The notes below the pieces were generated by a model. That model saw only the letters and a program-made list of their open reading frames with translations, searched no databases and was not told the DNA's origin. A program made the translations under genes and the position numbers. From PALSA-505 sp036496025 (lineage in GTDB: Bacteria > Actinomycetota > Actinomycetes > Streptosporangiales > Streptosporangiaceae): a DNA stretch of 64,000 nucleotides. Of the stretch, positions 9,236-16,032 are shown one piece after another (within the stretch, counting starts at the first letter, position 1; each line of letters starts with the position of its first letter). Location of the stretch: positions 8,454-72,453 of the forward strand of contig DASXLW010000085.1 of the NCBI GenBank assembly GCA_036496025.1, read 5' to 3'.

Positions 9236-9271
9236 GGAAGGCAGGTCAAGTGAGCAGCTGGGATACCGGCC

Positions 9272-10132
9272 GTGACCAGTAGCTCAGGAGAGGGAGCCCG
9301 GCCCGCGGAAGCGGGCCGGGCCCCCTACGACATAGGCGACGGAGCCGCCGGGGCGGACGGGCAGCTGCTGGAGCTGCGCGACATCGGCAAGAACTTCGGC
9401 CCCGTCCAGGCACTGACCGGCATCGACCTCGACATCCCGGCGGGCCAGGTGACCGCTCTGGTCGGGGACAACGGGGCCGGGAAGTCGACCCTGATCAAGA
9501 CGATCTCGGGGATCTGGGAACCGTCGACCGGCCACATGTCCTGGCAGGGCAAGCGGGTGCACTTCCGCTCGCCGAGGGATGCCACCGAGACGGGGATCGC
9601 CACCGTCTACCAGGACCTCGCGCTGTGTGACAACCTGGACATCGTGGAGAACATGCTCCTCGGCCACGAGCCGCTGCGGCACCTGCTGCTGGACGAGGTG
9701 AGCATGGAGAAAACCGCCCAGAAGACGCTCAGCGACCTGCGGGTCACCACGGTCCGCAACATCCGCCAGCCGGTGGGCTCGCTGTCCGGCGGCCAGCGCC
9801 AGGCGGTCGCGGTGGCCAAGGCGGTGATCCTGGACGCGAAACTCGTGATCATGGACGAGCCCACCGCGGCGCTGGGCGTGTCCCAGACGGCGCTGGTGCT
9901 GGACCTCATCAGCCGCCTCGCCCGGCGCGGCATCGCCGTGCTCGTCGTCTCGCACAACCTGACCGACGTATTCCAGGTCGCCGACCGGATCGCCGTCCTG
10001 TACCTGGGACGCCTGGTCTCGGTCGGGCCCGCGGCGGACTACAACACGGCCTCGGTGGTCGACCTGATGACCACGGGCGCCTCGCAGCGGACGCAAGGCT
10101 TGGACACTCCCGACCGCGGCCCGGAGGGCTGA
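9272..10132 (+). CDS. Sugar ABC transporter ATP-binding protein (CUT2 type, single NBD)
   Basis: 286 residues with one nucleotide-binding domain: Walker A GDNGAGKST (65-73), Q114 in VYQDL, LSGGQ (171-175), Walker B D195-E196 and His228. Classic RbsA/XylG proteins carry two such domains (about 500 residues); this is the single-domain form. The Q-loop neighbourhood QDLALCDNLDI is identical to that of the hybrid kinase at 4517, so the two ATPase domains are close paralogues. GTG 9272 has no obvious ribosome site. A 10-codon frame at 9250-9282 with a good ribosome site overlaps this start and may couple translation. It energises the permease that starts 3 bp after its stop. Confidence 0.92.
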   Translation: MTSSSGEGARPAEAGRAPYDIGDGAAGADGQLLELRDIGKNFGPVQALTGIDLDIPAGQVTALVGDNGAGKSTLIKTISGIWEPSTGHMSWQGKRVHFRSPRDATETGIATVYQDLALCDNLDIVENMLLGHEPLRHLLLDEVSMEKTAQKTLSDLRVTTVRNIRQPVGSLSGGQRQAVAVAKAVILDAKLVIMDEPTAALGVSQTALVLDLISRLARRGIAVLVVSHNLTDVFQVADRIAVLYLGRLVSVGPAADYNTASVVDLMTTGASQRTQGLDTPDRGPEG

Positions 10133-10135
10133 CCC

Positions 10136-11467
10136 TTGGCATCCACGAACCCAGGGCCGGAGGAGCGGGGCGCCGGCACCACCGAGGCCGCGCCCGACCT
10201 CCAGGCCGAGGAGGCCGCGGTTACCGCGCCGACCGCGGCGCCCGAACTACTGGCCGGATCGTTGGGCGAGTACGTGCGGATCTGGCTCCAGCGGATCCGC
10301 AGCGGCGAGAGCGGAGCCCTGCCCGTCATCCTCGGCGTGATCGTGATCGTGGTGTTCTTCCAGATCAAGAACTCGCTGTTCCTGTCCGCGGGCAACCTGG
10401 TCAACCTGCTGACCCAGGCCGCGTTCATCATCACCCTGGCCATGGCCGAGGTGTTCGTGCTGCTGCTCGGCGAGATCGACCTGGCGGCGGGGTACACTGC
10501 GGCCTGCGGCGCGGTCCTCGCGCTGTGGACGCTGGCGCTGGGCTGGCCCTGGTGGGCATCGGTGCTGGTCGCCCTCGCGGCCACCGCCGCCTACGGAGTA
10601 CTGCAGGGGATCGTCATCACCTGGCTTCGGCTGCCGTCGTTCATCGTCACCCTGGCTGGTTTGCTCGGCCTGTCCGGCGTGCTGCTGTTCCTGATCGACG
10701 CCGCCGGGAAGATCGGCGTGGGCGGCGTGATCCGGCTGCAGAGCAACATCATCAATGACATCGAGGGCGGCGCGCTCAGCCCGACCGCGAGCTGGATCGT
10801 GATGATCGTCGTCGTCGTGCTGGCCGGTCTGATGATGTACCTGCGGGACCGGCGGCGGCGGGTCAACGGGCTGGTCGCCCCGCCGCTCAGCATCACGCTG
10901 CTGAAGATCGCCGTGATCGCGGTGGCCGGCGTGGTGGTCGTGCTCATCGGCAATACCAACCGCGGCAGCGTCCTGCTCGCCGTGAGCGGCCTGCCGTGGG
11001 TAGTGCTGATCGTGCTGGCGGTCTTGGTGGGCTATACGGTGCTGCTCGGCCGCACCCGGTTCGGCCGGTACATTTACGCGATCGGCGGCAACGCCGAGGC
11101 GGCCAGGCGCGCGGGCATCAACGTGAGCCGGATCCGGATCGCGGCCTTCGGGTTGTGCGGGATGACCGCCGGCATCACCGGGATCATCTATGCCTCCTAC
11201 CTCGGCTCGATCTCCAGCGGCGTCAACGGCGGCCAGAACGTGCTGTACGCGGTGGCCGCCGCGGTCATCGGCGGCACCAGCCTCTTCGGTGGCCGGGGCA
11301 AGATGCTGGACGCCGTGCTCGGCGGCCTGGTCGTCGGGGTGATCGCCAACGGCCTGCAGCTGATCGGGCTGACCGCGGCCGCGCAGCTCATGTGGACGGC
11401 GCTCGTCCTGCTGGCCGCGGTGACCGTGGACGCGCTCACCCGCCGCGGCGGACAGCGCAGCAGATGA
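10136..11467 (+). CDS. Sugar ABC transporter permease (XylH/RbsC-like)
   Basis: 443-residue integral membrane protein of the CUT2 permease family, forming the sugar channel. A hydrophilic, Ala/Glu-rich N-terminal 45 residues precede about ten hydrophobic helices. Family motifs seen are GEIDLAAGYTAA (the conserved G-E-[IL]-DLS-type segment), VTLAGLLGLSG, and the cytoplasmic ATPase-contact loop IGGNAEAARRAGIN. A long charged cytoplasmic loop at about 238-250 (RDRRRRVNG) is of the XylH type. TTG 10136 is the start, with GGAGGG 7 nt upstream; the ATPase stop is at 10130-10132. A 10-bp inverted repeat starting at the stop codon probably ends the operon. Confidence 0.92.
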   Translation: MASTNPGPEERGAGTTEAAPDLQAEEAAVTAPTAAPELLAGSLGEYVRIWLQRIRSGESGALPVILGVIVIVVFFQIKNSLFLSAGNLVNLLTQAAFIITLAMAEVFVLLLGEIDLAAGYTAACGAVLALWTLALGWPWWASVLVALAATAAYGVLQGIVITWLRLPSFIVTLAGLLGLSGVLLFLIDAAGKIGVGGVIRLQSNIINDIEGGALSPTASWIVMIVVVVLAGLMMYLRDRRRRVNGLVAPPLSITLLKIAVIAVAGVVVVLIGNTNRGSVLLAVSGLPWVVLIVLAVLVGYTVLLGRTRFGRYIYAIGGNAEAARRAGINVSRIRIAAFGLCGMTAGITGIIYASYLGSISSGVNGGQNVLYAVAAAVIGGTSLFGGRGKMLDAVLGGLVVGVIANGLQLIGLTAAAQLMWTALVLLAAVTVDALTRRGGQRSR

Positions 11468-11498
11468 CGCCCGGGTAAACGGCGCCCGCCGGGCGTCA
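11465..11498 (+). terminator. Hairpin at end of transporter operon
   Basis: Perfect 10-bp inverted repeat TGACGCCCGG (11465-11474) / CCGGGCGTCA (11489-11498) with a 14-nt loop. The left arm begins at the stop codon of the permease. There is no T-run, as is common for actinomycete terminators or mRNA-stabilising hairpins. Confidence 0.55.
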
Positions 11499-11521
11499 GC
11501 GCTCACAAGGAGAAGAGGCCG

Positions 11522-11905
11522 ATGAGCGCAGCGACAGGCGACCCGCAGTTTCAGCACCGCACCACCCACCTGTCCAACCTGGACCGGTGCAACCGGTGCG
11601 GTCTCCAGCGGGCGGCCCATGGCCTGGACTGGAGCTGCCCTACGGGACCGCCGGGCGGCTCGCGTACCGGCCTGCTCATCGCCGGCGCCCTGCTCGCCGC
11701 GGCGGGCGCCATCCTGTGGGGTGTAGCGGGCTCGGCCCCCTCGGGGCTGAACACGCTGGCGGCGGTCGCGTTCCCTGGCGGGCTGATCCTGATCATCGCC
11801 ACCCTGGTGCGGCCCGGCCGATCACAGCCGCCGGCGGACCGGGAAGAGGGCCCGACGCGAGACCAGGCGTGGGCCGATTTCCTCCGTGATCATGGACTTC
11901 GGTAG
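11522..11905 (+). CDS. Small membrane protein with N-terminal cysteine motif
   Basis: 127 residues; ATG 11522 is preceded by AAGGAGAAGAGG, a strong ribosome site. The N-terminal 45 residues are hydrophilic and contain CNRCGL and, 15 residues on, SCP: a CxxC plus a third Cys that could bind zinc or be redox active. Two hydrophobic segments follow (about 49-70 and 76-94), then a charged C-terminal tail. I do not recognise a named family. It lies 54 bp after the transporter permease across a hairpin, so coexpression with that operon is possible but not shown. Confidence 0.7.
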   Translation: MSAATGDPQFQHRTTHLSNLDRCNRCGLQRAAHGLDWSCPTGPPGGSRTGLLIAGALLAAAGAILWGVAGSAPSGLNTLAAVAFPGGLILIIATLVRPGRSQPPADREEGPTRDQAWADFLRDHGLR

Positions 11906-11983
11906 GCGAGCCCGCGATCCGGGCGCGAACCGGCGAGAGCCGCCCGGCCCGGGCGGGCCAGGCCGCCCGGGCGATCGGGCAAG

Positions 11984-13636
11984 ATGGCCCTCATGCTGTC
12001 CCGCCCGCCAGGTACGCACCTGATCCGAGGGAACCGGTCGCGCCGAGTAGGCCGCGCGCCCCGGCCAGGCCGGCTCGCCATGATCGCCGCGGCCGTCGGC
12101 GCCGCGATCTCGATCACCGCGGCGGCGTGCAGTGCCACCGGTTCGCCGGGCGGGTCGCTGGCCACCGGGGGCGGCCCGGCGGGCACCGGAGCCTCCGCGG
12201 GGACGGGGGCCGGCGCCCACCTGAGCTGGCACTCCTGCACCCAGGTGCCCAGGATGCAGTGCGCCCGGCTGCGGGTGCCGCTGGATTACCGGCACCCGGA
12301 CGGTCGAAAGATCACGCTCGCGCTGTCCCGGATCCCGGCCACCGCCCCGCCCGGGCAGCGCCAGGGGGTGCTGCTCGTCAACCCCGGCGGCCCGGGAGCC
12401 AGCGGGCTCGGCCTGGCCGCCCAGGTGGCCACCGGCCTGGATCCCAAGGTGGCCGCCGAGTACGACATCGTCGGCTTCGACCCGCGCGGAGTCGGGTCAA
12501 GCACGCCTGCGCTGCATTGCGACCCTGGATTCTTCCGGAGGGTGCGGCCCGGCAACGTCCCGGCCAGCCGCGCCGCCGAGCAGGTCCAGGAGAACCGGGC
12601 CAGGGCCTACGCGGCGGACTGCGATAAGAAGTTCGGCTGGCTGCTCCCGTACATGACCACCGAGGACGTGGCCAGGGACGTCGATTCCGTCCGGGCCGCC
12701 CTGGGCCAGCAGAAGATCAATTATTTCGCGTACTCGTACGGCACCTACATCGGCCAGGTCTACGCCACGATGTTCCCCGGCCGGGTCCGCCGCATGATCC
12801 TGGACAGCACCGTCGACCCGGCCGGCGTCTGGTACACCGACAACCTCGACCAGGACTACGCCATCCAGGGCCGGATGAACGCGTTCTTCGCCTGGGTGGC
12901 CCGCTATGACCGCGTCTATCAGCTTGGCACGGCCGCGTCCCAGGTCCGCCAGGCGTGGTACCGGGTGAGCGCCCGGCTCGGCCCGCACCCGATCGACGGC
13001 CCGTCCGGCCCGCTGATCGGCCCGGACGAATACCACGACACGTTCCTGGAGGGCACCTACGACGACGCGCTGTGGCCGGGCCTGGCGGCCGCGCTGGCCG
13101 CCTACTACCACTCAGGTTCGGCCGGGCAGCTCATCAGCCTGTTCAACCTCTACGGCGCGCAGGGCGAGAACGAGTTCGCCGTCTACAACGCGGTCGAGTG
13201 CAGCGACGTGAACTGGCCGCGTGACTGGGCGAAGTGGGACCGCGACACCCGGCGGGTGTACCGCACCGCGCCCTTCGAGGCCTGGGACAATACGTGGTTC
13301 AACGCCGCCTGCGCGTTCTGGCCGGTGAAGGGGGCGGCTCATCCGCTGCGGATCACCGGGGCCGGGCTGCCGGGAATCCTCATGCTGCAGGGCACGCTGG
13401 ATCCGGCCACGCCGTACCCGGGGGCGATGCAGGCGCACCGGCAGCTGCCGAGCTCGCGCATCGTGGTCGTCCCGGGTGGCGGCAACCACGGCCAGTCGCT
13501 GGCCAGCCCGCCGAACGCCTGCGTGGACGGCTACCTGAACCGCTACCTGGCCACCGGGGCGCTGCCCGAGTCCGGGGGACCGGGTGCGGTCAACGCCACC
13601 TGCGCCGCGCTGCCGGACCCGACGCCCCAGGGCTGA
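11984..13636 (+). CDS. Secreted alpha/beta hydrolase, tripeptidyl-aminopeptidase-like lipoprotein
   Basis: 550 residues. An Arg-rich N-terminus, hydrophobic segment and lipobox TAAAC (C49) followed by a Ser/Gly/Thr linker suggest an exported lipoprotein. The hydrolase core resembles the Streptomyces tripeptidyl aminopeptidase (Tap/SlpD) family: oxyanion region NPGGPGASG (133-141), nucleophile elbow AYSYGTY with Ser251, acid D473 in GTLDPATPY and His502 in GGNHGQ, the last two in a C-terminal TAP-like domain. The family removes N-terminal peptides or amino acids from extracellular substrates. The start could also be ATG 11993. It has no obvious functional tie to the sugar transporter upstream. 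Confidence 0.88.
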   Translation: MALMLSRPPGTHLIRGNRSRRVGRAPRPGRLAMIAAAVGAAISITAAACSATGSPGGSLATGGGPAGTGASAGTGAGAHLSWHSCTQVPRMQCARLRVPLDYRHPDGRKITLALSRIPATAPPGQRQGVLLVNPGGPGASGLGLAAQVATGLDPKVAAEYDIVGFDPRGVGSSTPALHCDPGFFRRVRPGNVPASRAAEQVQENRARAYAADCDKKFGWLLPYMTTEDVARDVDSVRAALGQQKINYFAYSYGTYIGQVYATMFPGRVRRMILDSTVDPAGVWYTDNLDQDYAIQGRMNAFFAWVARYDRVYQLGTAASQVRQAWYRVSARLGPHPIDGPSGPLIGPDEYHDTFLEGTYDDALWPGLAAALAAYYHSGSAGQLISLFNLYGAQGENEFAVYNAVECSDVNWPRDWAKWDRDTRRVYRTAPFEAWDNTWFNAACAFWPVKGAAHPLRITGAGLPGILMLQGTLDPATPYPGAMQAHRQLPSSRIVVVPGGGNHGQSLASPPNACVDGYLNRYLATGALPESGGPGAVNATCAALPDPTPQG

Positions 13637-13694
13637 GCACGCGCCGGCGGCCGGCCTGGTCGGCGCGGCCGGCGTGTTGACCGGTCGGTGCCGT

Positions 13695-13700
13695 TACCCT
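13695..13700 (+). promoter_or_regulatory. Leaderless-type -10 element of the GNAT gene
   Basis: TACCCT ends 6 nt before GTG 13707, the layout of leaderless actinobacterial mRNAs. A TTGACC at 13677 is only 12 bp upstream, too close for a normal -35. Confidence 0.5.
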
Positions 13701-13706
13701 GGAAGC

Positions 13707-14564
13707 GTGCTGCGAGTCAAGGCACCGTGGGCCGGGTCGCTGCGCCTGCTAGGCGATCGAGATCGCGACGAGGTGCTGGCCCTGTGCGACCGCGATCCCG
13801 TGGTGAACGTTTTCGTCGCCTCCCGGGTGCGGGCCGGCGGCCTCGACCCGGCCAGGCTCGGGGCGCAGGTCTGGGGGCATCACACGGACGGGCGGCTGTC
13901 CTCGGTCTGCTACGCGGGGGCGAACCTGGTGCCGGTGGCCGCCAGCCCGGAGGCGATCGCGGCGTTCGCCGGCCGGGCCCGCACCCAGGGCAGGCGCTGC
14001 TCGTCGCTGGTGGGGCCGGCGGACGCGATCGACGAGCTGTGGCAGCTGCTGCGCCCGCACTGGGGAAAGCCCCGCGATGTCCGCCGGGCCCAGCCCGTTA
14101 TGGCGATCACCACCCCGCCCCTCGTTCCGCCCGACCGGCTGGTGCGCAGGGTCCGGCCGGAACAGCTCGACGTCCTCTTCCCGGCCAGCGTGGCCATGTT
14201 CACCGAGGAGGTCGGCGTCTCGCCGCTGGGCTTCGACGGGGGCGCGAGCTACCGGGCCCGGGTGGCCGAGCTGATCAGTGCGGGCCGGGCGTTCGCCCGG
14301 ATCGAGGACGGCCAGGTGGTCTTCAAGGCGGAAATTGGTGCGGTTACCCCGCAGGCGTGCCAGGTCCAGGGAGTATGGGTGCGACCGCAGTCACGCGGCC
14401 GCGGCCTGGCCGCCGGGGGCGTCGCGGCGGTGGTGGCCGAGGCGCTGCGCAACGTCGCGCCGGTGGTGTCGCTGTACGTCAACGACTTCAACGTCCCGGC
14501 CCGGGCGGCCTACCGCCGGGTCGGGTTCACCGAGGTCGCCAGCTTCATGTCCGTGCTGTTCTGA
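13707..14564 (+). CDS. GNAT acetyltransferase with N-terminal DUF4081 domain
   Basis: 285 residues from GTG 13707. That start is chosen because the -10 TACCCT lies just upstream and because the conserved sequence begins here; the frame itself is open further upstream. Residues 1-130 correspond to the DUF4081 region found only in actinobacterial GNATs; residues 140-285 hold the acetyl-CoA fold, with VWVRPQSRGRGLAAG (the Q/RxxGxG/A pyrophosphate loop) and the C-terminal LYVNDFNVPARAAYRRVGF. This is the gene that directly follows ispG in Mycobacterium (Rv2867c) and Streptomyces. Here it is 9.2 kb from ispG, separated by the kinase/transporter block and the hydrolase. Its acetyl acceptor is unknown. 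Confidence 0.9.
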   Translation: MLRVKAPWAGSLRLLGDRDRDEVLALCDRDPVVNVFVASRVRAGGLDPARLGAQVWGHHTDGRLSSVCYAGANLVPVAASPEAIAAFAGRARTQGRRCSSLVGPADAIDELWQLLRPHWGKPRDVRRAQPVMAITTPPLVPPDRLVRRVRPEQLDVLFPASVAMFTEEVGVSPLGFDGGASYRARVAELISAGRAFARIEDGQVVFKAEIGAVTPQACQVQGVWVRPQSRGRGLAAGGVAAVVAEALRNVAPVVSLYVNDFNVPARAAYRRVGFTEVASFMSVLF

Positions 14565-14604
14565 CCCCACCTGACCCGTCCGCACCGGATCGGGCCACGG
14601 CCGG

Positions 14605-14940
14605 TCAGCCGGCCGCCGCCCGGCAGTCGTTCAGGATCCCGGCCGCCTGCCGTTCGTGATCGGGCAGGTGCAGGTCACCGAATATCGGCAGGCATTGCTC
14701 CAGGTACCCGATCGCCAGCTCGCCGCGACCCCTAGCCAGGTGGCTCTGCGCGATCTTGAACAGGCACTCTGCGTGCGCGCGCTGAGCGTCGTGCCGCCGG
14801 AATGCCTCGGCCGCCTCGGACAACACCGCGATGGCCTCGTCGTAGTGACCGAGCCCGTTGTAGGCGTCGCCGAGGAGGTCGAGGAAATAGGCCTGGCCAA
14901 GCACTTGCGCGGGCGCGCTAGCGTGATCGTCAATAGTCAC
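14605..14940 (-). CDS. Short tetratricopeptide-repeat protein (possible remnant)
   Basis: 111 residues, GTG start at 14940 with a run of six G 4 nt upstream; an in-frame stop three codons above the start fixes the N-terminus. It contains about two TPR units (LGDAYNGLGHYDEAI and the following CLFKIAQSHLARGRGELAIGYLE). The sequence resembles the extreme C-terminus of the long NB-ARC/TPR regulators (AfsR-like) common in actinomycetes, which suggests either a stand-alone adaptor or the preserved end of a decayed regulator. No ATPase or DNA-binding part is present nearby. It is divergent from the gene at 15044. Confidence 0.6.
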   Translation of the reverse strand: MTIDDHASAPAQVLGQAYFLDLLGDAYNGLGHYDEAIAVLSEAAEAFRRHDAQRAHAECLFKIAQSHLARGRGELAIGYLEQCLPIFGDLHLPDHERQAAGILNDCRAAAG

Positions 14941-14992
14941 GCCACCCCCCTAACCACCACCTGTGTCTCCCCCTCACCCAGACCCGAGGCCG

Positions 14993-14999
14993 TAGCATA
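14993..14999. promoter_or_regulatory. Overlapping divergent -10-like elements
   Basis: In the 103-bp gap between the divergent genes, TAGCAT reads on the plus strand (14993-14998) and TATGCT on the minus strand (14994-14999). Both fit TAnnnT. No strong -35 is visible for either, so this is a suggestion only. Confidence 0.3.
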
Positions 15000-15043
15000 G
15001 TGAGGGTATGTCGCATTAAAGTCGCAAGACTGGTACCGGGGCC

Positions 15044-16003
15044 GTGACCGATGTACGTGATGCCTACCGTCAGGCTGCTGCCGCGTATTTGCGCGAGTTG
15101 CTGCTGCGACCGGGCCGTTACCGGAGGCGATGGGAACAGTATGCCGAACGGAGCCGGCCCGGTCAGGTCAACCACCTGGCCGTAGCCGAAGTACTCGCCA
15201 GGTACCGCTGGAGCCACCCCCGCACGCCGGGCGACACCGACGTGCTGCCCCGCCAGCTCAAGGACACGGTGCTGCGGGCGCTGTCCGGCAAGATGCTCAG
15301 CCGGGCCACGCTGACCTTGTTCATCGAGGCATTCGGCTTCACCGACGCCGAAGCGGACCGGCTGCGGCGGCTGGCGGCGGGATCGAGCCGGATCAGCGTC
15401 CTCGCAGGTCCCCGGGCCATGCGCCCCGACCTGCTCGCGGGGGTGGCAGAAGTCTTCGGTCCGGCCAGGCATCAGACCGTGTCCCTGCACGATCATATCG
15501 ACGTCGGCCAGGACGGTCTCGTCGCGCGAGCCAGGACGCTCAAGGTCATCGAGGCGACCGCGGAGGGAGTGGACAGCGTTCCCTTCATCCACGACACCGA
15601 TACCCTGACGCTCGAGGTGGGGCAGGGCTGCCGCGGGGTATCGGGGTATCCGCATGAACTGGCCGAGGGCCTCTACGCCACCGACATCCTGCTGGCCAAG
15701 AAGCTGTCCCTCGGCGAGACCCTGACCCTCGAATACTGGAACACGTATCACTACCTCGACAACCTGATGGACGCGAGCAGGCGACAGTACCGCCGGGCCG
15801 TGATGAAGCGCGCGGAAAACGTCGACATCCGGGTGGCCTTCCACCCCCGGCGCCTGCCGCGGGCGATCTGGTGGGCGGTGTGGGACGGCGTGGAGGGCGA
15901 CGTCATCAGCGAGGAACCCGTCGCGCTCGACAGCCAGCATTCGGTGCACAGGTACATGCGGTCGATCGAGCGAACGGTGGTCGGCTTCCACTGGGCCTGG
16001 TGA
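15044..16003 (+). CDS. Uncharacterised actinobacterial protein, possible N-terminal helix-turn-helix
   Basis: 319 residues from GTG 15044. I do not recognise a named family with confidence. Residues 1-115 are helical and basic and include a stretch (KDTVLRALSGKMLSRATLTLFIEAFGFTD in part) resembling the xenobiotic-response-element type HTH of actinomycete regulators. Residues 140-319 are a beta-rich domain with conserved-looking aromatic residues (TLEYWNTYHYLD, WWAVWDGV, FHWAW at the very end). No signal peptide or membrane segment. It is divergent from the short TPR gene and lies 29 bp before the ProA-like start, which has its own promoter. A DNA-binding or ligand-sensing role is a guess. Confidence 0.7.
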   Translation: MTDVRDAYRQAAAAYLRELLLRPGRYRRRWEQYAERSRPGQVNHLAVAEVLARYRWSHPRTPGDTDVLPRQLKDTVLRALSGKMLSRATLTLFIEAFGFTDAEADRLRRLAAGSSRISVLAGPRAMRPDLLAGVAEVFGPARHQTVSLHDHIDVGQDGLVARARTLKVIEATAEGVDSVPFIHDTDTLTLEVGQGCRGVSGYPHELAEGLYATDILLAKKLSLGETLTLEYWNTYHYLDNLMDASRRQYRRAVMKRAENVDIRVAFHPRRLPRAIWWAVWDGVEGDVISEEPVALDSQHSVHRYMRSIERTVVGFHWAW

Positions 16004-16019
16004 GGGCCGTCCCATGGCT

Positions 16020-16025
16020 TAACCT
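16020..16025 (+). promoter_or_regulatory. Leaderless-type -10 element of the ProA-like gene
   Basis: TAACCT lies 7 nt upstream of ATG 16033, and no ribosome site precedes that ATG, consistent with a leaderless transcript. It supports the choice of start. Confidence 0.5.
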
Positions 16026-16032
16026 CGTCTGC

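Noticed and set aside
14605..14940. Plus-strand frame over the TPR gene (14656-15000)
   Set aside because: The minus strand gives clear TPR helices and a good ribosome site; the plus-strand product has no motif.
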